The notes under the pieces: generated by a model
Seen by the model: only the letters and a program-made list of their open reading frames with translations
What the model was told of the DNA's origin: nothing
Databases searched by the model: none
Position numbers and translations under genes: made by a program
Part shown: positions 28,632-38,635 of the stretch, in pieces
Position numbering within the stretch: the first letter of the stretch is position 1
How the letters are laid out: each line of letters starts with the position of its first letter
DNA from: Polychytrium aggregatum
Lineage: Eukaryota > Chytridiomycota > Chytridiomycetes > Polychytriales
DNA length: 64,000 nucleotides
Assembly (NCBI RefSeq): GCF_025602895.1
Contig: NW_026516266.1
Location: 124,001 to 188,000, forward strand
Reading direction: 5' to 3'

Positions 28632-29910
28632 AGGACCCGGCGAGTTGCCGCCATCCGACTCCGACCCCCGACGCTGAACTATTGACTCTCGCCACCGGAC
28701 CTCACCTGATCAACTCTCTCATCGACGAACCCCACCGCATTGCCGCCAACCACGGCAAGGGACTGCTTGTGATCGACGCCACCCTCAACGGCTCCCCGAT
28801 CACCGTCCTCATCGACCCTGGTGCGACCAACTCGCACATCTCCGAGACCCTCGCCTCGACCCTCGACCTTCGAACCAAGACCACCGCCAACGCCGTCACG
28901 ATGCCCAACGGCAAGTCCTTCCCGTCCTCCGTCACCGATCCCGTCGACCTCACCATCCACGACTACCACGCCCGCATCAACCTCTTCACCGCGCCACTCA
29001 CCTGGGACGTTATCCTCGGCAAGAACTGGCTCGACCAGACCAACCCCGAGATCGACTGGCCCTCCAACCGAATCAAGTTCTCGATCGACGGGAAGCACCA
29101 CACTTGGACGGCATCGCGACCCGACACCGGAATGCCACTCACGACCCTCGAACTCCGATCCCAGTACCACATGTCGACCCAGCAGATCAACGCACTGGCT
29201 TCGACTCCCGGCGCCGTGTATGTTTGTACTCTGAGCAGTGACTTGAATACAGTTGCTGTTGAACCCTACGACCCCGTTGCCCAACTTGCCCGTGTCCTCG
29301 AACCACTGACCCCCGAACACCGATCCATCATCGCAAAGTACCGCGATGCCTTCAACGAACTCAAGGAACTCCCGCCTCACCGACCCGGCATCGACATGAA
29401 CATCCGACTCGACGACTCTGCCAAGCCAACCTGGTCGTCGCTCTACCAAATGTCGGCCGAAGAACTCGCTCGTCTCAAAGACGAACTCGACCGATTGCTC
29501 CGGATCGGCCACATCCGCAAGTCCGTCTCGCCCTTCGGCGCACCGATCTTCTGGGTCAAGCAGGGCGACAAGTTCCGACTCGTCTTTGACTTCCGCGCCC
29601 TCAACAAGATCACCGTCAAGGACCGCACCGCGCTGCCCAACATGCGCGAGATCATCGACCGCCTGTCCAAGTGCCGTGTCTTCTCCAAGCTCGACTTGCA
29701 ACGCGGATTCCACCAGATCCGCATTGCCGACGCCGACACCCCCAAGACGGCCTTCAGGACCAAGTACGGCCACTTTGAGTGGCTTGTGATGCCCTTCGGC
29801 CTCGCCAACAGTCCCTCCGTGTTCCAAGCCGCGATGAACGACATCTTCCGCGAGTTCATCGACGACTTTGTGTTCGTCTACATCGACGACATCCTGATCG
29901 CATCCGAGGA
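28595..29910 (+). pseudogene. pol: B-3 pol, segment 1: protease and RT to just after YIDD
   Basis: Enters at slippery site 28589-28595 and runs through the protease and the RT palm to ILIASED, where B-4 is inserted at GAGGA (29906-29910). The frame then reads a short way into the B-4 LTR and stops. The rest is at 41552-42828 and 48548-49696. Confidence 0.93.
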
Positions 29911-30376
29911 TGTCAGATCACGGGATCAAGAGGAGATCAAAAGAAAAAGATAGAGAAGGGTTTTATTGATCTTAGCGAGGCTAGGATCTAGAGTCAAGTG
30001 TGTCTGGGGTCGAAGGTGATGACCAGAAACATGAGCGGGTGAAGGCGGGCTATTTATCTGTCTGGCGGTCCCGGAGGCGAAGCCTGCCGCAGCGGGGGCG
30101 AAGCAGCGGAGGCGGCGGGACAGCAGCCAGGCAGCAACGGCTAACCGGAGAAACATGTGAAAGTCTGACAAATGCTCGGTGGCTGACAAATGCGGGTGAC
30201 ACAGCGTCTGACTAATGCATGGTCGATGACAAATGCAGGGAAAACAGAGCGGCGTGTGCAACATGAGAGCAAGGAAAAAGGAAAGGCGTCACAGGACAAA
30301 GGAAAAGGAAAGTGTGCGACGCAAACAGTGACACAAGTGCGACGGTGCAGCTAGGCGGGCAGAGCGATCTGTGACA
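29911..30376 (-). repeat. B-4 3' LTR (466 bp)
   Basis: Complete family B LTR, with the polypurine tract alongside (C-run at about 30377-30384 on the plus strand). Confidence 0.95.
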
Positions 30377-30410
30377 TCCCCCCCAGAAAAATTGTGCTCA
30401 AGTCAAACCA

Positions 30411-33400
30411 TCAATTTTTCGATCCCGAGTTGCGTTGCACTTGTGCTTGGCAAAGGTCGATCAGTGTGTCCATTTCCGGAAGGTTGCGGTTGCGGCTGAG
30501 GAAGTCGTGGATATCTGCGAGTCCTCCATCCAAGAGTTCGGCCAGTGGTGCCCACGAGTCGTAAGATGGGTCGTATCCCTGCCAGCGGAGCAAGAACTCG
30601 TGTCGATATCCAGGAAGTCGACGTCGTCGGTTGATCCTGTGTCCAATGATCGCTTCGAACACTGATTCGTCGTTGTGGTTGGGTCCGGGTTCATCAAACA
30701 CAAGTTGGTCGGTCGATGGTGTGTTGTAGGGGACGAGGGCGGAAGCGGGGAGTTCGGTTGTAAATCGGAGGGTCCTCGGGAGTCGAAGTCGATATCCAGT
30801 CGTTCCGATCTTCTCGATGATCTTGAAGGGTCCCAAGTACGGCATCCGCATCTTGGAGGGTGTGACGTCGTCCGTGCTGAAGTGATACGCGGTCGTGTCG
30901 ATCAGGACTTGGTCGCCAATGTCGTAGCTGATATCGCGTCGATGTCGGTTGGCGTAGTACAGGGCCCGGTCCTGGGCCTTGCCGATGTTGTCCGAGACCA
31001 AGTCCAGAGTCGCTTGCATCTCCTCGATCGACTGTGCTGCAGGGTTGGACTCGGCGATGATGTCGGTGTTGGCAGGAGTGCGAGGATGCTGACCGTGCAT
31101 CAGGAAGAAGGGCGAATGTCCAGTCGAAGCTGAGCTGTGTGAGTTGAGCGCGAACTGGATGTATGGCACTTGATCGATCCAGCGGGAGCCGAGGGCCAGA
31201 GTCGAACAGCGGATGGCCTCGGCGACGGTTGCCACAAAGCGTTCGACTTGTCCGGCGGCCTCGTGGTGGTGGGCAAAGGCGATCCGGAGTTCGGTCTTGA
31301 GCAGAGTGTTAAGTCCTGTCCAGAAGGCCGACCGGAAGCGTGTGTCGTGATCCGAGATGAAAGTGCCGGCGAGTCCAAAGTGCACAAAGACATCGCGGAA
31401 GTACTGGCGGGCGACGTCTTCGGCCGAGTCGGTCTTGTTGCCAGGAACCAGGACGACGTACTTGGTGAGGGAGTCGACAAAGATCGTGATCGAGTTGAAG
31501 GTGCGTCCCGAGAGTGAGTCCGTGACAGGCGGGAGTCCGAGGATGAAGTCGAGGGCGACAGTGTCCATCTTGCGGGTGGCCACAGGGATCCGGGAGAAGT
31601 GACCGTATGCTTGTTGTCGTCGGATCTTGGCTCGCTGGCAGATGTCGCAGTGCGAGACCCACTCGGCAATGTCCTTGGACATGGCGGGCCAGTAGTAGTG
31701 TGTCGAGATGGCCTTGTAGAGCGTGTTGGTGCCGGGGTGAGCTGCACAGACAGAGTCGTGGTGGTCCTTGATGATCGAGATGCGGAGGTCCTTGCCGGGG
31801 ATGCAGATGCGGGTCGAGTCGAAGTAGAGAATCCCGTGTCGAAGTGAGAAGCGGTGCAGCTGTGCCTTCATCCACGGCTTGAGTCCGTCGGTCGAGTTGT
31901 CGCGGAGGACCGAGATCAGTGCTGACAGGATCGGGTCGGAGCTGTACTGAGTGCGGATGGTGTCCAAGAGATCGTCGGGCGGGGGTCCGAGGTTGACAAT
32001 CGCGTTGATGATCGAGACTTGGACGGCCTTGGAGATGGCTGTCGGTGTGCGCGAGAGCACGTCGGCGACCTTGTTCCACGAGCCGGGGATCCACTGGATC
32101 TCGAGGTCAAAGTCCAGCATCGTGTCGATGGCTCGCTGTTGGCGCTTGTTGAGGGTCTTGGAGTCGAGGATGTGCTTGAGCGCCTTCTGGTCGGTGTGGA
32201 GGAAGACTTTGCGGCCGACGAGGTAGTTCTTGAACTTGTCGAGGTGGCGGGTGATCGACAGCAGCTCGCCGTTGTAGGGCGAGTAGTTGAGTTCGGATCC
32301 GTGCAGTTTCTGCGAGTTGAAAGCGATGGGGCGCACCGTGCCGGATCCGTCCATGTCCTGCCCGATCCATCCACCAATCGATGCGCTTGACTCGGACCAG
32401 TCGGTGAAGAGGTGAATGTCCTTGTCCGGGTTGACCATGTGCAGCGACTGAGGCGAGAGCAACTTGAGCTGCTCGAAGGCGGCGATGGCGTTGTCGTCCC
32501 AGACGACGGACTTGGTCGAGTTGGCGGAGCGGGTGGTGATCAGAGTCGAGAGTGGACCGGCGAGGGCAGCGTAGCCAGGGACAAAGCTCATGATGGTGTT
32601 GGTCAAGCCGAGGAAGCTGCGGAGTTCGTGTTCGGTCGTTGGTCGCGGGTAGTTCTTGATGGCGTCGATGCGCGAGGGATGCACTTGGATGCGTCCTTCG
32701 CCGATGATGAAGCCGAGATAGGTGACGGTCGAGTTGAAGAACGAACACTTCTCGGGTCGGATCTTGAAGCCGTGTCGGTGGATCTTGTCGAGGACCAGTT
32801 CGATGTGGCGGATGTGCTGGTCCTCGTCCTCGGATGCGATCAGGATGTCGTCGATGTAGACGAACACAAAGTCGTCGATGAACTCGCGGAAGATGTCGTT
32901 CATCGCGGCTTGGAACACGGAGGGACTGTTGGCGAGGCCGAAGGGCATCACAAGCCACTCAAAGTGGCCGTACTTGGTCCTGAAGGCCGTCTTGGGGGTG
33001 TCGGCGTCGGCAATGCGGATCTGGTGGAATCCGCGTTGCAAGTCGAGCTTGGAGAAGACACGGCACTTGGACAGGCGGTCGATGATCTCGCGCATGTTGG
33101 GCAGCGCGGTGCGGTCCTTGACGGTGATCTTGTTGAGGGCGCGGAAGTCAAAGACGAGTCGGAACTTGTCGCCCTGCTTGACCCAGAAGATCGGTGCGCC
33201 GAAGGGCGAGACGGACTTGCGGATGTGGCCGATCCGGAGCAATCGGTCGAGTTCGTCTTTGAGACGAGCGAGTTCTTCGGCCGACATTTGGTAGAGCGAC
33301 GACCAGGTTGGCTTGGCAGAGTCGTCGAGTCGGATGTTCATGTCGATGCCGGGTCGGTGAGGCGGGAGTTCCTTGAGTTCGTTGAAGGCATCGCGGTACT

Positions 33401-34142
33401 TTGCGATGATGGATCGGTGTTCGGGGGTCAGTGGTTCGAGGACACGGGCAAGTTGGGCAACGGGGTCGTAGGGTTCAACAGCAACTGTATTCAAGTCACT
33501 GCTCAGAGTACAAACATACACGGCGCCGGGAGTCGAAGCCAGTGCGTTGATCTGCTGGGTCGACATGTGGTACTGGGATCGGAGTTCGAGGGTCGTGAGT
33601 GGCATTCCGGTGTCGGGTCGCGATGCCGTCCAAGTGTGGTGCTTCCCGTCGATCGAGAACTTGATTCGGTTGGAGGGCCAGTCGATCTCGGGGTTGGTCT
33701 GGTCGAGCCAGTTCTTGCCGAGGATAACGTCCCAGGTGAGTGGCGCGGTGAAGAGGTTGATGCGGGCGTGGTAGTCGTGGATGGTGAGGTCGACGGGATC
33801 GGTGACGGAGGACGGGAAGGACTTGCCGTTGGGCATCGTGACGGCGTTGGCGGTGGTCTTGGTTCGAAGGTCGAGGGTCGAGGCGAGGGTCTCGGAGATG
33901 TGCGAGTTGGTCGCACCAGGGTCGATGAGGACGGTGATCGGGGAGCCGTTGAGGGTGGCGTCGATCACAAGCAGTCCCTTGCCGTGGTTGGCGGCAATGC
34001 GGTGGGGTTCGTCGATGAGAGAGTTGATCAGGTGAGGTCCGGTGGCGAGAGTCAATAGTTCAGCGTCGGGGGTCGGAGTCGGATGGCGGCAACTCGCCGG
34101 GTCCTTCAGAGGTCGTAGTATCCAGGGGTTGCCGCCTCGTCG
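30411..34142 (-). CDS. pol: B-4 Pol (frame intact, but separated from its gag start by C-2)
   Basis: Full Pol frame from the slippery site (34142-34148) to the chromodomain and stop, with the same domain order as B-2. C-2 sits upstream, within gag, so no Gag-Pol fusion can be made from the B-4 promoter. A C-2 readthrough transcript would be the only route to expression. Confidence 0.9.
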   Translation of the reverse strand, partial: RRGGNPWILRPLKDPASCRHPTPTPDAELLTLATGPHLINSLIDEPHRIAANHGKGLLVIDATLNGSPITVLIDPGATNSHISETLASTLDLRTKTTANAVTMPNGKSFPSSVTDPVDLTIHDYHARINLFTAPLTWDVILGKNWLDQTNPEIDWPSNRIKFSIDGKHHTWTASRPDTGMPLTTLELRSQYHMSTQQINALASTPGAVYVCTLSSDLNTVAVEPYDPVAQLARVLEPLTPEHRSIIAKYRDAFNELKELPPHRPGIDMNIRLDDSAKPTWSSLYQMSAEELARLKDELDRLLRIGHIRKSVSPFGAPIFWVKQGDKFRLVFDFRALNKITVKDRTALPNMREIIDRLSKCRVFSKLDLQRGFHQIRIADADTPKTAFRTKYGHFEWLVMPFGLANSPSVFQAAMNDIFREFIDDFVFVYIDDILIASEDEDQHIRHIELVLDKIHRHGFKIRPEKCSFFNSTVTYLGFIIGEGRIQVHPSRIDAIKNYPRPTTEHELRSFLGLTNTIMSFVPGYAALAGPLSTLITTRSANSTKSVVWDDNAIAAFEQLKLLSPQSLHMVNPDKDIHLFTDWSESSASIGGWIGQDMDGSGTVRPIAFNSQKLHGSELNYSPYNGELLSITRHLDKFKNYLVGRKVFLHTDQKALKHILDSKTLNKRQQRAIDTMLDFDLEIQWIPGSWNKVADVLSRTPTAISKAVQVSIINAIVNLGPPPDDLLDTIRTQYSSDPILSALISVLRDNSTDGLKPWMKAQLHRFSLRHGILYFDSTRICIPGKDLRISIIKDHHDSVCAAHPGTNTLYKAISTHYYWPAMSKDIAEWVSHCDICQRAKIRRQQAYGHFSRIPVATRKMDTVALDFILGLPPVTDSLSGRTFNSITIFVDSLTKYVVLVPGNKTDSAEDVARQYFRDVFVHFGLAGTFISDHDTRFRSAFWTGLNTLLKTELRIAFAHHHEAAGQVERFVATVAEAIRCSTLALGSRWIDQVPYIQFALNSHSSASTGHSPFFLMHGQHPRTPANTDIIAESNPAAQSIEEMQATLDLVSDNIGKAQDRALYYANRHRRDISYDIGDQVLIDTTAYHFSTDDVTPSKMRMPYLGPFKIIEKIGTTGYRLRLPRTLRFTTELPASALVPYNTPSTDQLVFDEPGPNHNDESVFEAIIGHRINRRRRLPGYRHEFLLRWQGYDPSYDSWAPLAELLDGGLADIHDFLSRNRNLPEMDTLIDLCQAQVQRNSGSKN

Positions 34143-34182
34143 TTTCCCTGATCTTCGTAGAAGGTGGCCTGGTCGGCGGTCT
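34106..34182 (-). pseudogene. gag: B-4 gag, 3' fragment
   Basis: Last 72 bases of gag plus the 5-bp duplication, including the slippery site; cut off from the 5' fragment (40100-41086) by C-2. The two fragments sum to 1,059 bases after removing one GGTCT, exactly the intact gag length. Confidence 0.92.
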
Positions 34183-34567
34183 TGTGAGGACCACGACAAG
34201 CAACGACACTGGACGACCAGGTGCTTGGCGAACAACGATAAGCTATATTACGACTTATCAGATAACAACAAGTGTTGTTCGAACTGCAGATACAAAATGG
34301 GTGCAAGAAAGGAGGGGCTTTATAGCCAAGAGGGAAACCGAAGGGCGAAAGTGGGCGAGAGGGGTGGAGCGACAAACGAGGGACGAGATGGGGGTGCGAG
34401 GGAGGCGGAGCTGCTAGAGAGAGGGGCGAAGCACAGCGCAGTCGGAGGCGAAGTAAGAGTCATCGGCGCCAGCCAATCAGGGAATACACGCCAAGACAAA
34501 CAAACATGACTCACGGTGCATCACGCGCAGCAGTCCACACGTGTTCCCAACGTGCATGATCATCACA
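34183..34567 (-). repeat. C-2 3' LTR (385 bp)
   Basis: Same layout as the 5' LTR; the AGTTCGAACAA segment is at 34275-34285 (minus strand). Its first base is directly adjacent to the pol stop codon. Confidence 0.95.
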
Positions 34568-37500
34568 TCATCCCCTCCCCAAACTACGGCCACTCCTGCG
34601 AACAATAAGTCCAGGCTTGTCGGGGTACCGGCGGTGGAAGTCGGCTATCTTGTCGGGAGCGTTAACGTAGTTGGCGGGCTCCCAGCTGCGATGATCAGTC
34701 GAGTAGCCCTTCCAATCAACGAAATAGCTCAACTTACCGCGGACCAGCTTGGAGTCGAGGATCTCCTGGACTTCATACTCCAAGTGGTCGTCGACGCGGA
34801 CTGGCGGAGGAGGGTCTTGGATGCGGCCGGGGAGGGTGTTCGACTTGTGGGGCTCAAGGAGGGAGACATGGAACACCGGATGGATCTTGAGATCCTTGGG
34901 AAGGTCGAGGCGGAAGGCGAGGGAACCGATGGCTTCGACGATCTTGTAGGGTCCGATGCGCTGGTAGTCCAACTTCTTGCTTGGACGGGTGGTCTTGATG
35001 TTGCGTGTTAGGACCCAGACTTGATCGCCAGGAGCGAACTTGGGAGCGTCGGACTTGTGGGCATCCGCAAAGCGCTTGTAGTCCGCCTTGGCCTTCTCGA
35101 GGTTCTCCTTCAGCAACGCCAAGTTGTGCTGAAGGTGTTCGACTCGGTCGGTCGCGGAGGGGACATCGAGGCTGGAAGGAAGGACCGGAGACTCGAATCG
35201 AGGGTTGAAGCCGTAAGTCGCCAGGAACGGGGAGGCCTTGGTCGAGGTGTGCTCGAGGTTGTTGTATGAGAACTCGGCGAGCGGGAGCAGCATCGCCCAG
35301 TCATCCTGCTGGTACGAGGTGTAGCAGCGGAGATGCTGGTTGATGACTTGGTTGACCCGCTCAGTCTGTCCATCGGTTTGGGGGTGGAACGCCGTGGACA
35401 GACTGGTCTTGATGCCGAGTTCTGAGCACAGGGCCTGCCAGAACCGCGAGGTGAACTGGCTTCCTCGGTCCGAGACGATGTTGTCCGGGAGACCGTGGAG
35501 ACGGAAGATGTTGTCGAGGAACAGCGACGCTGTTTCCTCGGCACTTGGGAGGGACCGACAGGGAAGGAAGTGGGCCATCTTGGTCAGGCTATCGACGACG
35601 ACAAAGATGCAAGTCTTGCCGTTGGACTCGGGGAGGTCGGTGATAAAGTCCATCGTCACCAGAGACCAGGGTCGCGATGCCGTCGGGAGGGGCTGCAAGT
35701 ATCCAAACGGCTTATGTCGAGGGACTTTCGAGCGTGCACAAGTGTCGCACGTCGAGACATAAGCCTGGACATCCTTGCGGATTGAGGGCCACCAGAACTG
35801 CCTCGAGATCAGTGCCCGAGTCCGCCGAATGCCAGGATGTCCAACAGCGACAGGATCGTGGCATGACTTGAGGACGGGGACTCGACACGACTCGGGCACA
35901 ACGATCTTGTCCATGAAGGTGAGGAGACCATCCTTCAGGACATACTTGGGATCGTTGCGGAGCTGGTCCAGGGACGGGTCCTTGGGTTGCTCCTCGGCAA
36001 TGAGCTTGAGCAAGTCCACAGGGCGAGTGGAACTTGCATCCGAGGAGCGACGGACGGCACAGGCGAACGACGAAGGTGGCAGCAACGGGGGAGGCTCCTT
36101 GGACACAGGTGCGGACGGAGGGACGTAGTCCGGGCGGCGGGAGAGAGCGTCGGCCTTGCCGTTCTTTGGACCGGGGAGGTACTGGATCCGGAGGTCGAAC
36201 CGAGACAGGAACTGCGACCACCGGGCGTGTCGCTGGTTGAGGATGCGGGCCGACGCCAGGTATTCCAAGTTCTTGTGGTCGGTAAGGACTTGGACTGGGT
36301 GTTGGGCACCTTCGAGGTAGTGTCGCCAGACCTCGAAAGCCTCCTTGATGGCCAAGAGCTCCTTCTCATAGATGCTGTAGTTGCGTTCAGCATCCATGAG
36401 CGTGCGGGAGTGGAAGGAGCACGGGTGCAGGTGGCCATCGGAGCCGCGCTGGGACAGGACGCATCCGATCGCAAAGTCTGAGGCATCAGACTCCACGACA
36501 AAGGGCTTGGATGGGTCGGGGTGCGCAAGGACGGGCTCGGAGACGAAGGCTTCCTTGAGGGACTGGAAAGCCTTGTGGGCGTCGGGGGACCAGCGGAAGA
36601 CCTGGGACTTCTTGAACAGGAGCGTGAGCGGACCGGCGATCTTGGCATATCCGTCAATGAAGCGACGGTAAAAGTTCGAGAACCCAATGAAGGAGCGAAG
36701 GTCGGAGACATTGCGGGGGACGGGCCAGTCGACAATGGCGGAGAGCTTTGCTCGTTCCATCTCGATACCCTTGGGCGAGATGACGTAGCCGAGGAATGAG
36801 ACCTTGTCCTTGGAGAACTCGCACTTCTCCAGCTTGCAGTACAACTTTGCAGCCTGGAGCTTGGCCAGGACCTGCTTGACGTGATTTGCATGCTGAGTGG
36901 GGTCAGCGCTGTAAATCAAAATGTCGTCAAGGTAGGCAATCGCAAAGTTGTCCAGTTCATCACGAAGGACATCGTTGATGAAGTGCTGGAAGGTGGCCGG
37001 AGCATTGGTGAGTCCAAAGGGCATCACCAAGTACTCGAACTGGCCGTAACGAGTGCGAAAGGCCGTCTTCCACTCGTCGCCTGCGCGGATACGCAGCAGG
37101 TTGTAGGCCCCGCGGAGGTCCAGCTTCGTGAACACCTTCGCGTCCCGGACTCGGTCCAGCATCTCATTGATCAACGGTAAGGGGTAACGATTCTTGACCG
37201 TGATCGTGTTCAATGCGCGATAGTCCACGCAGAGACGCAGAGAGCCGTCCTTCTTCTTGACGAAAAGGATCGGAGAACCGGCGGGAGAGGACGAAGGACG
37301 GATGAACCCTTTGACGAGGTTGTCGTCGAGGTATTCACGAAGGGCCTTGAGTTCGGGCTCTGACAGGGAGTAGAGCGGTCCGAACTTGGGGGTCTTGCCG
37401 GGCTCCAGGTCGATCGGGCAGTCGTACGTCCGGTGCGGGGGCAACGAATCGGCTTCCTGCTTCGAGAAGACTGAGCCAAACGACTTGTACTCCTCGGGGA

Positions 37501-38629
37501 TCGACGTCGAGAGGGGCGTCGGATCCGGATCGGTGGCAGGAAGGACGAGGACTTGGAACACAGTCAGGGGGTCGGGGCTAGACTGTGTGTCGAGGACGGA
37601 CTGCTCCAACGACTTGTACCTGATCGCTTGGACACGGACAGGAGCGGGGCTGGGAGCAACGGGACCGGGGAGACCAGGACGGACGGAGACGAGACCGGAG
37701 GGACCAGGACGAGCAGCACAGGAACAGGGCACCTCACTCGGAACACAATCAGAATAACGTTGAGCGATCACTTTATTCTGATCATCTTCGCGAGTACAAA
37801 CGGTGCGAGGCGAAGAAGCGAGCACCACAGTGGTGTCGGTAGAGGCACGAGGGAAAACATTGGGTGTGTCGCCAACAAGAGGAAGGGGAGAAGGAGAAAC
37901 GGAAGAAACGGAAGGGAGGGAAGAGGCATCCACAACCTTGAGGATGTGGTTTGCAGGACGGGGAAGGCAAAGGAGTCCACGAGCCCAGTGGAACCTAGGT
38001 TCGATGGACTGCAGCCAGGGATAGCCAAGGATAACAGGTTGGTGGGGAGACTTAATGACATCAAAGGAAAGGTGTTGAGTGTAGTCCCCAAGAACAATCT
38101 TGAGGGGTTCCGTCTCAAAAGTGATGGGGCCGGAAGAAAGTGGCTGGCCATCGACACCTTGGACAGGGAGGGGAGTGGATTTGGAAACGAGGGGGACCGA
38201 GAAGCGGTCAACAAAGCTCTCGTCGATGAAGTTGCCGGAGGCACCAGAATCGACGAGAAGTTGGCAAGAGAGGGAGCGACCAGAAGGGAGAACAAGAGAA
38301 GCGGAGAAAACGGGAGAAGACGAAGAATTCGACGAGACGCACGAAGAAGGCTCGGAGCAGAGATCAGTGTCGGCAGCATGGTTCGAGCAGATGACCAAGT
38401 TCGCAGGTGGTGTGGAGATCGGGAGCTCTGTCAAAGACATCTGGGAGCCAGATGTGCCCTTAGAAGAGGCGGGTTTGACAGAGTGCGATCCACCACCGAC
38501 TACATTGATCATTCCACACATAGCCATGCGTTCGACACTTACCTCATGCTCCTTACCATCGACGCTTGCTTCTGGAGGAAGGGGAGACGGCTCCAGATCT
38601 AAGCCTCCACTTAGATCTGGGCCTGGTCG
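34568..38629 (-). CDS. pol: C-2 Pol: protease, RT, RNase H, integrase, chromodomain (via -1 frameshift)
   Basis: Residues are numbered from the in-frame ATG at 38527. Protease LLVDSGAS (D93); RT with YLDD (532-535); RNase H ESDASDF (D681); integrase zinc domain (GHPGIRRTRAL ... CDTCARSK); DDE core D979, D1020, E1056 with 35-residue spacing; GPY/F (QRIGPYKIVEAIG); chromodomain (EYEVQEI ... YFVDWKGY) with Y, W, Y cage residues. The open frame extends back through the slippery site (38629-38635). The last codons (RSLGRG, stop) are made of the purine-rich tract, and the TGA abuts the LTR. Intact. Confidence 0.95.
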   Translation of the reverse strand, partial: RPGPDLSGGLDLEPSPLPPEASVDGKEHEVSVERMAMCGMINVVGGGSHSVKPASSKGTSGSQMSLTELPISTPPANLVICSNHAADTDLCSEPSSCVSSNSSSSPVFSASLVLPSGRSLSCQLLVDSGASGNFIDESFVDRFSVPLVSKSTPLPVQGVDGQPLSSGPITFETEPLKIVLGDYTQHLSFDVIKSPHQPVILGYPWLQSIEPRFHWARGLLCLPRPANHILKVVDASSLPSVSSVSPSPLPLVGDTPNVFPRASTDTTVVLASSPRTVCTREDDQNKVIAQRYSDCVPSEVPCSCAARPGPSGLVSVRPGLPGPVAPSPAPVRVQAIRYKSLEQSVLDTQSSPDPLTVFQVLVLPATDPDPTPLSTSIPEEYKSFGSVFSKQEADSLPPHRTYDCPIDLEPGKTPKFGPLYSLSEPELKALREYLDDNLVKGFIRPSSSPAGSPILFVKKKDGSLRLCVDYRALNTITVKNRYPLPLINEMLDRVRDAKVFTKLDLRGAYNLLRIRAGDEWKTAFRTRYGQFEYLVMPFGLTNAPATFQHFINDVLRDELDNFAIAYLDDILIYSADPTQHANHVKQVLAKLQAAKLYCKLEKCEFSKDKVSFLGYVISPKGIEMERAKLSAIVDWPVPRNVSDLRSFIGFSNFYRRFIDGYAKIAGPLTLLFKKSQVFRWSPDAHKAFQSLKEAFVSEPVLAHPDPSKPFVVESDASDFAIGCVLSQRGSDGHLHPCSFHSRTLMDAERNYSIYEKELLAIKEAFEVWRHYLEGAQHPVQVLTDHKNLEYLASARILNQRHARWSQFLSRFDLRIQYLPGPKNGKADALSRRPDYVPPSAPVSKEPPPLLPPSSFACAVRRSSDASSTRPVDLLKLIAEEQPKDPSLDQLRNDPKYVLKDGLLTFMDKIVVPESCRVPVLKSCHDPVAVGHPGIRRTRALISRQFWWPSIRKDVQAYVSTCDTCARSKVPRHKPFGYLQPLPTASRPWSLVTMDFITDLPESNGKTCIFVVVDSLTKMAHFLPCRSLPSAEETASLFLDNIFRLHGLPDNIVSDRGSQFTSRFWQALCSELGIKTSLSTAFHPQTDGQTERVNQVINQHLRCYTSYQQDDWAMLLPLAEFSYNNLEHTSTKASPFLATYGFNPRFESPVLPSSLDVPSATDRVEHLQHNLALLKENLEKAKADYKRFADAHKSDAPKFAPGDQVWVLTRNIKTTRPSKKLDYQRIGPYKIVEAIGSLAFRLDLPKDLKIHPVFHVSLLEPHKSNTLPGRIQDPPPPVRVDDHLEYEVQEILDSKLVRGKLSYFVDWKGYSTDHRSWEPANYVNAPDKIADFHRRYPDKPGLIVRRSGRSLGRG
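34569..34581 (-). other. C-2 polypurine tract inside the pol 3' end
   Basis: On the element strand GGGGAGGGGATG lies at the end of pol, overlapping its last codons and stop, with no untranslated gap before the LTR. Confidence 0.7.
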
Positions 38630-38635
38630 TTTCCC
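38589..38635 (-). promoter_or_regulatory. C-2 gag-pol -1 programmed frameshift signal
   Basis: Slippery G GGA AAC (38635 down to 38629) in the gag frame, then a stem of 11 perfect base pairs (38610-38620 with 38593-38603) closing a 6-nt loop. It is extended by GGC/GCC (38621-38623 with 38589-38591) past one bulged base. Spacer 5 nt to the extended stem, 8 nt to the 11-bp stem. The gag TAA (38611-38613) is inside the stem. Confidence 0.9.

Noticed and set aside
37553-38602. 349-aa open frame antisense to C-2 pol
   Set aside because: Shadow of the pol frame, no recognisable domain, no promoter in the right place.
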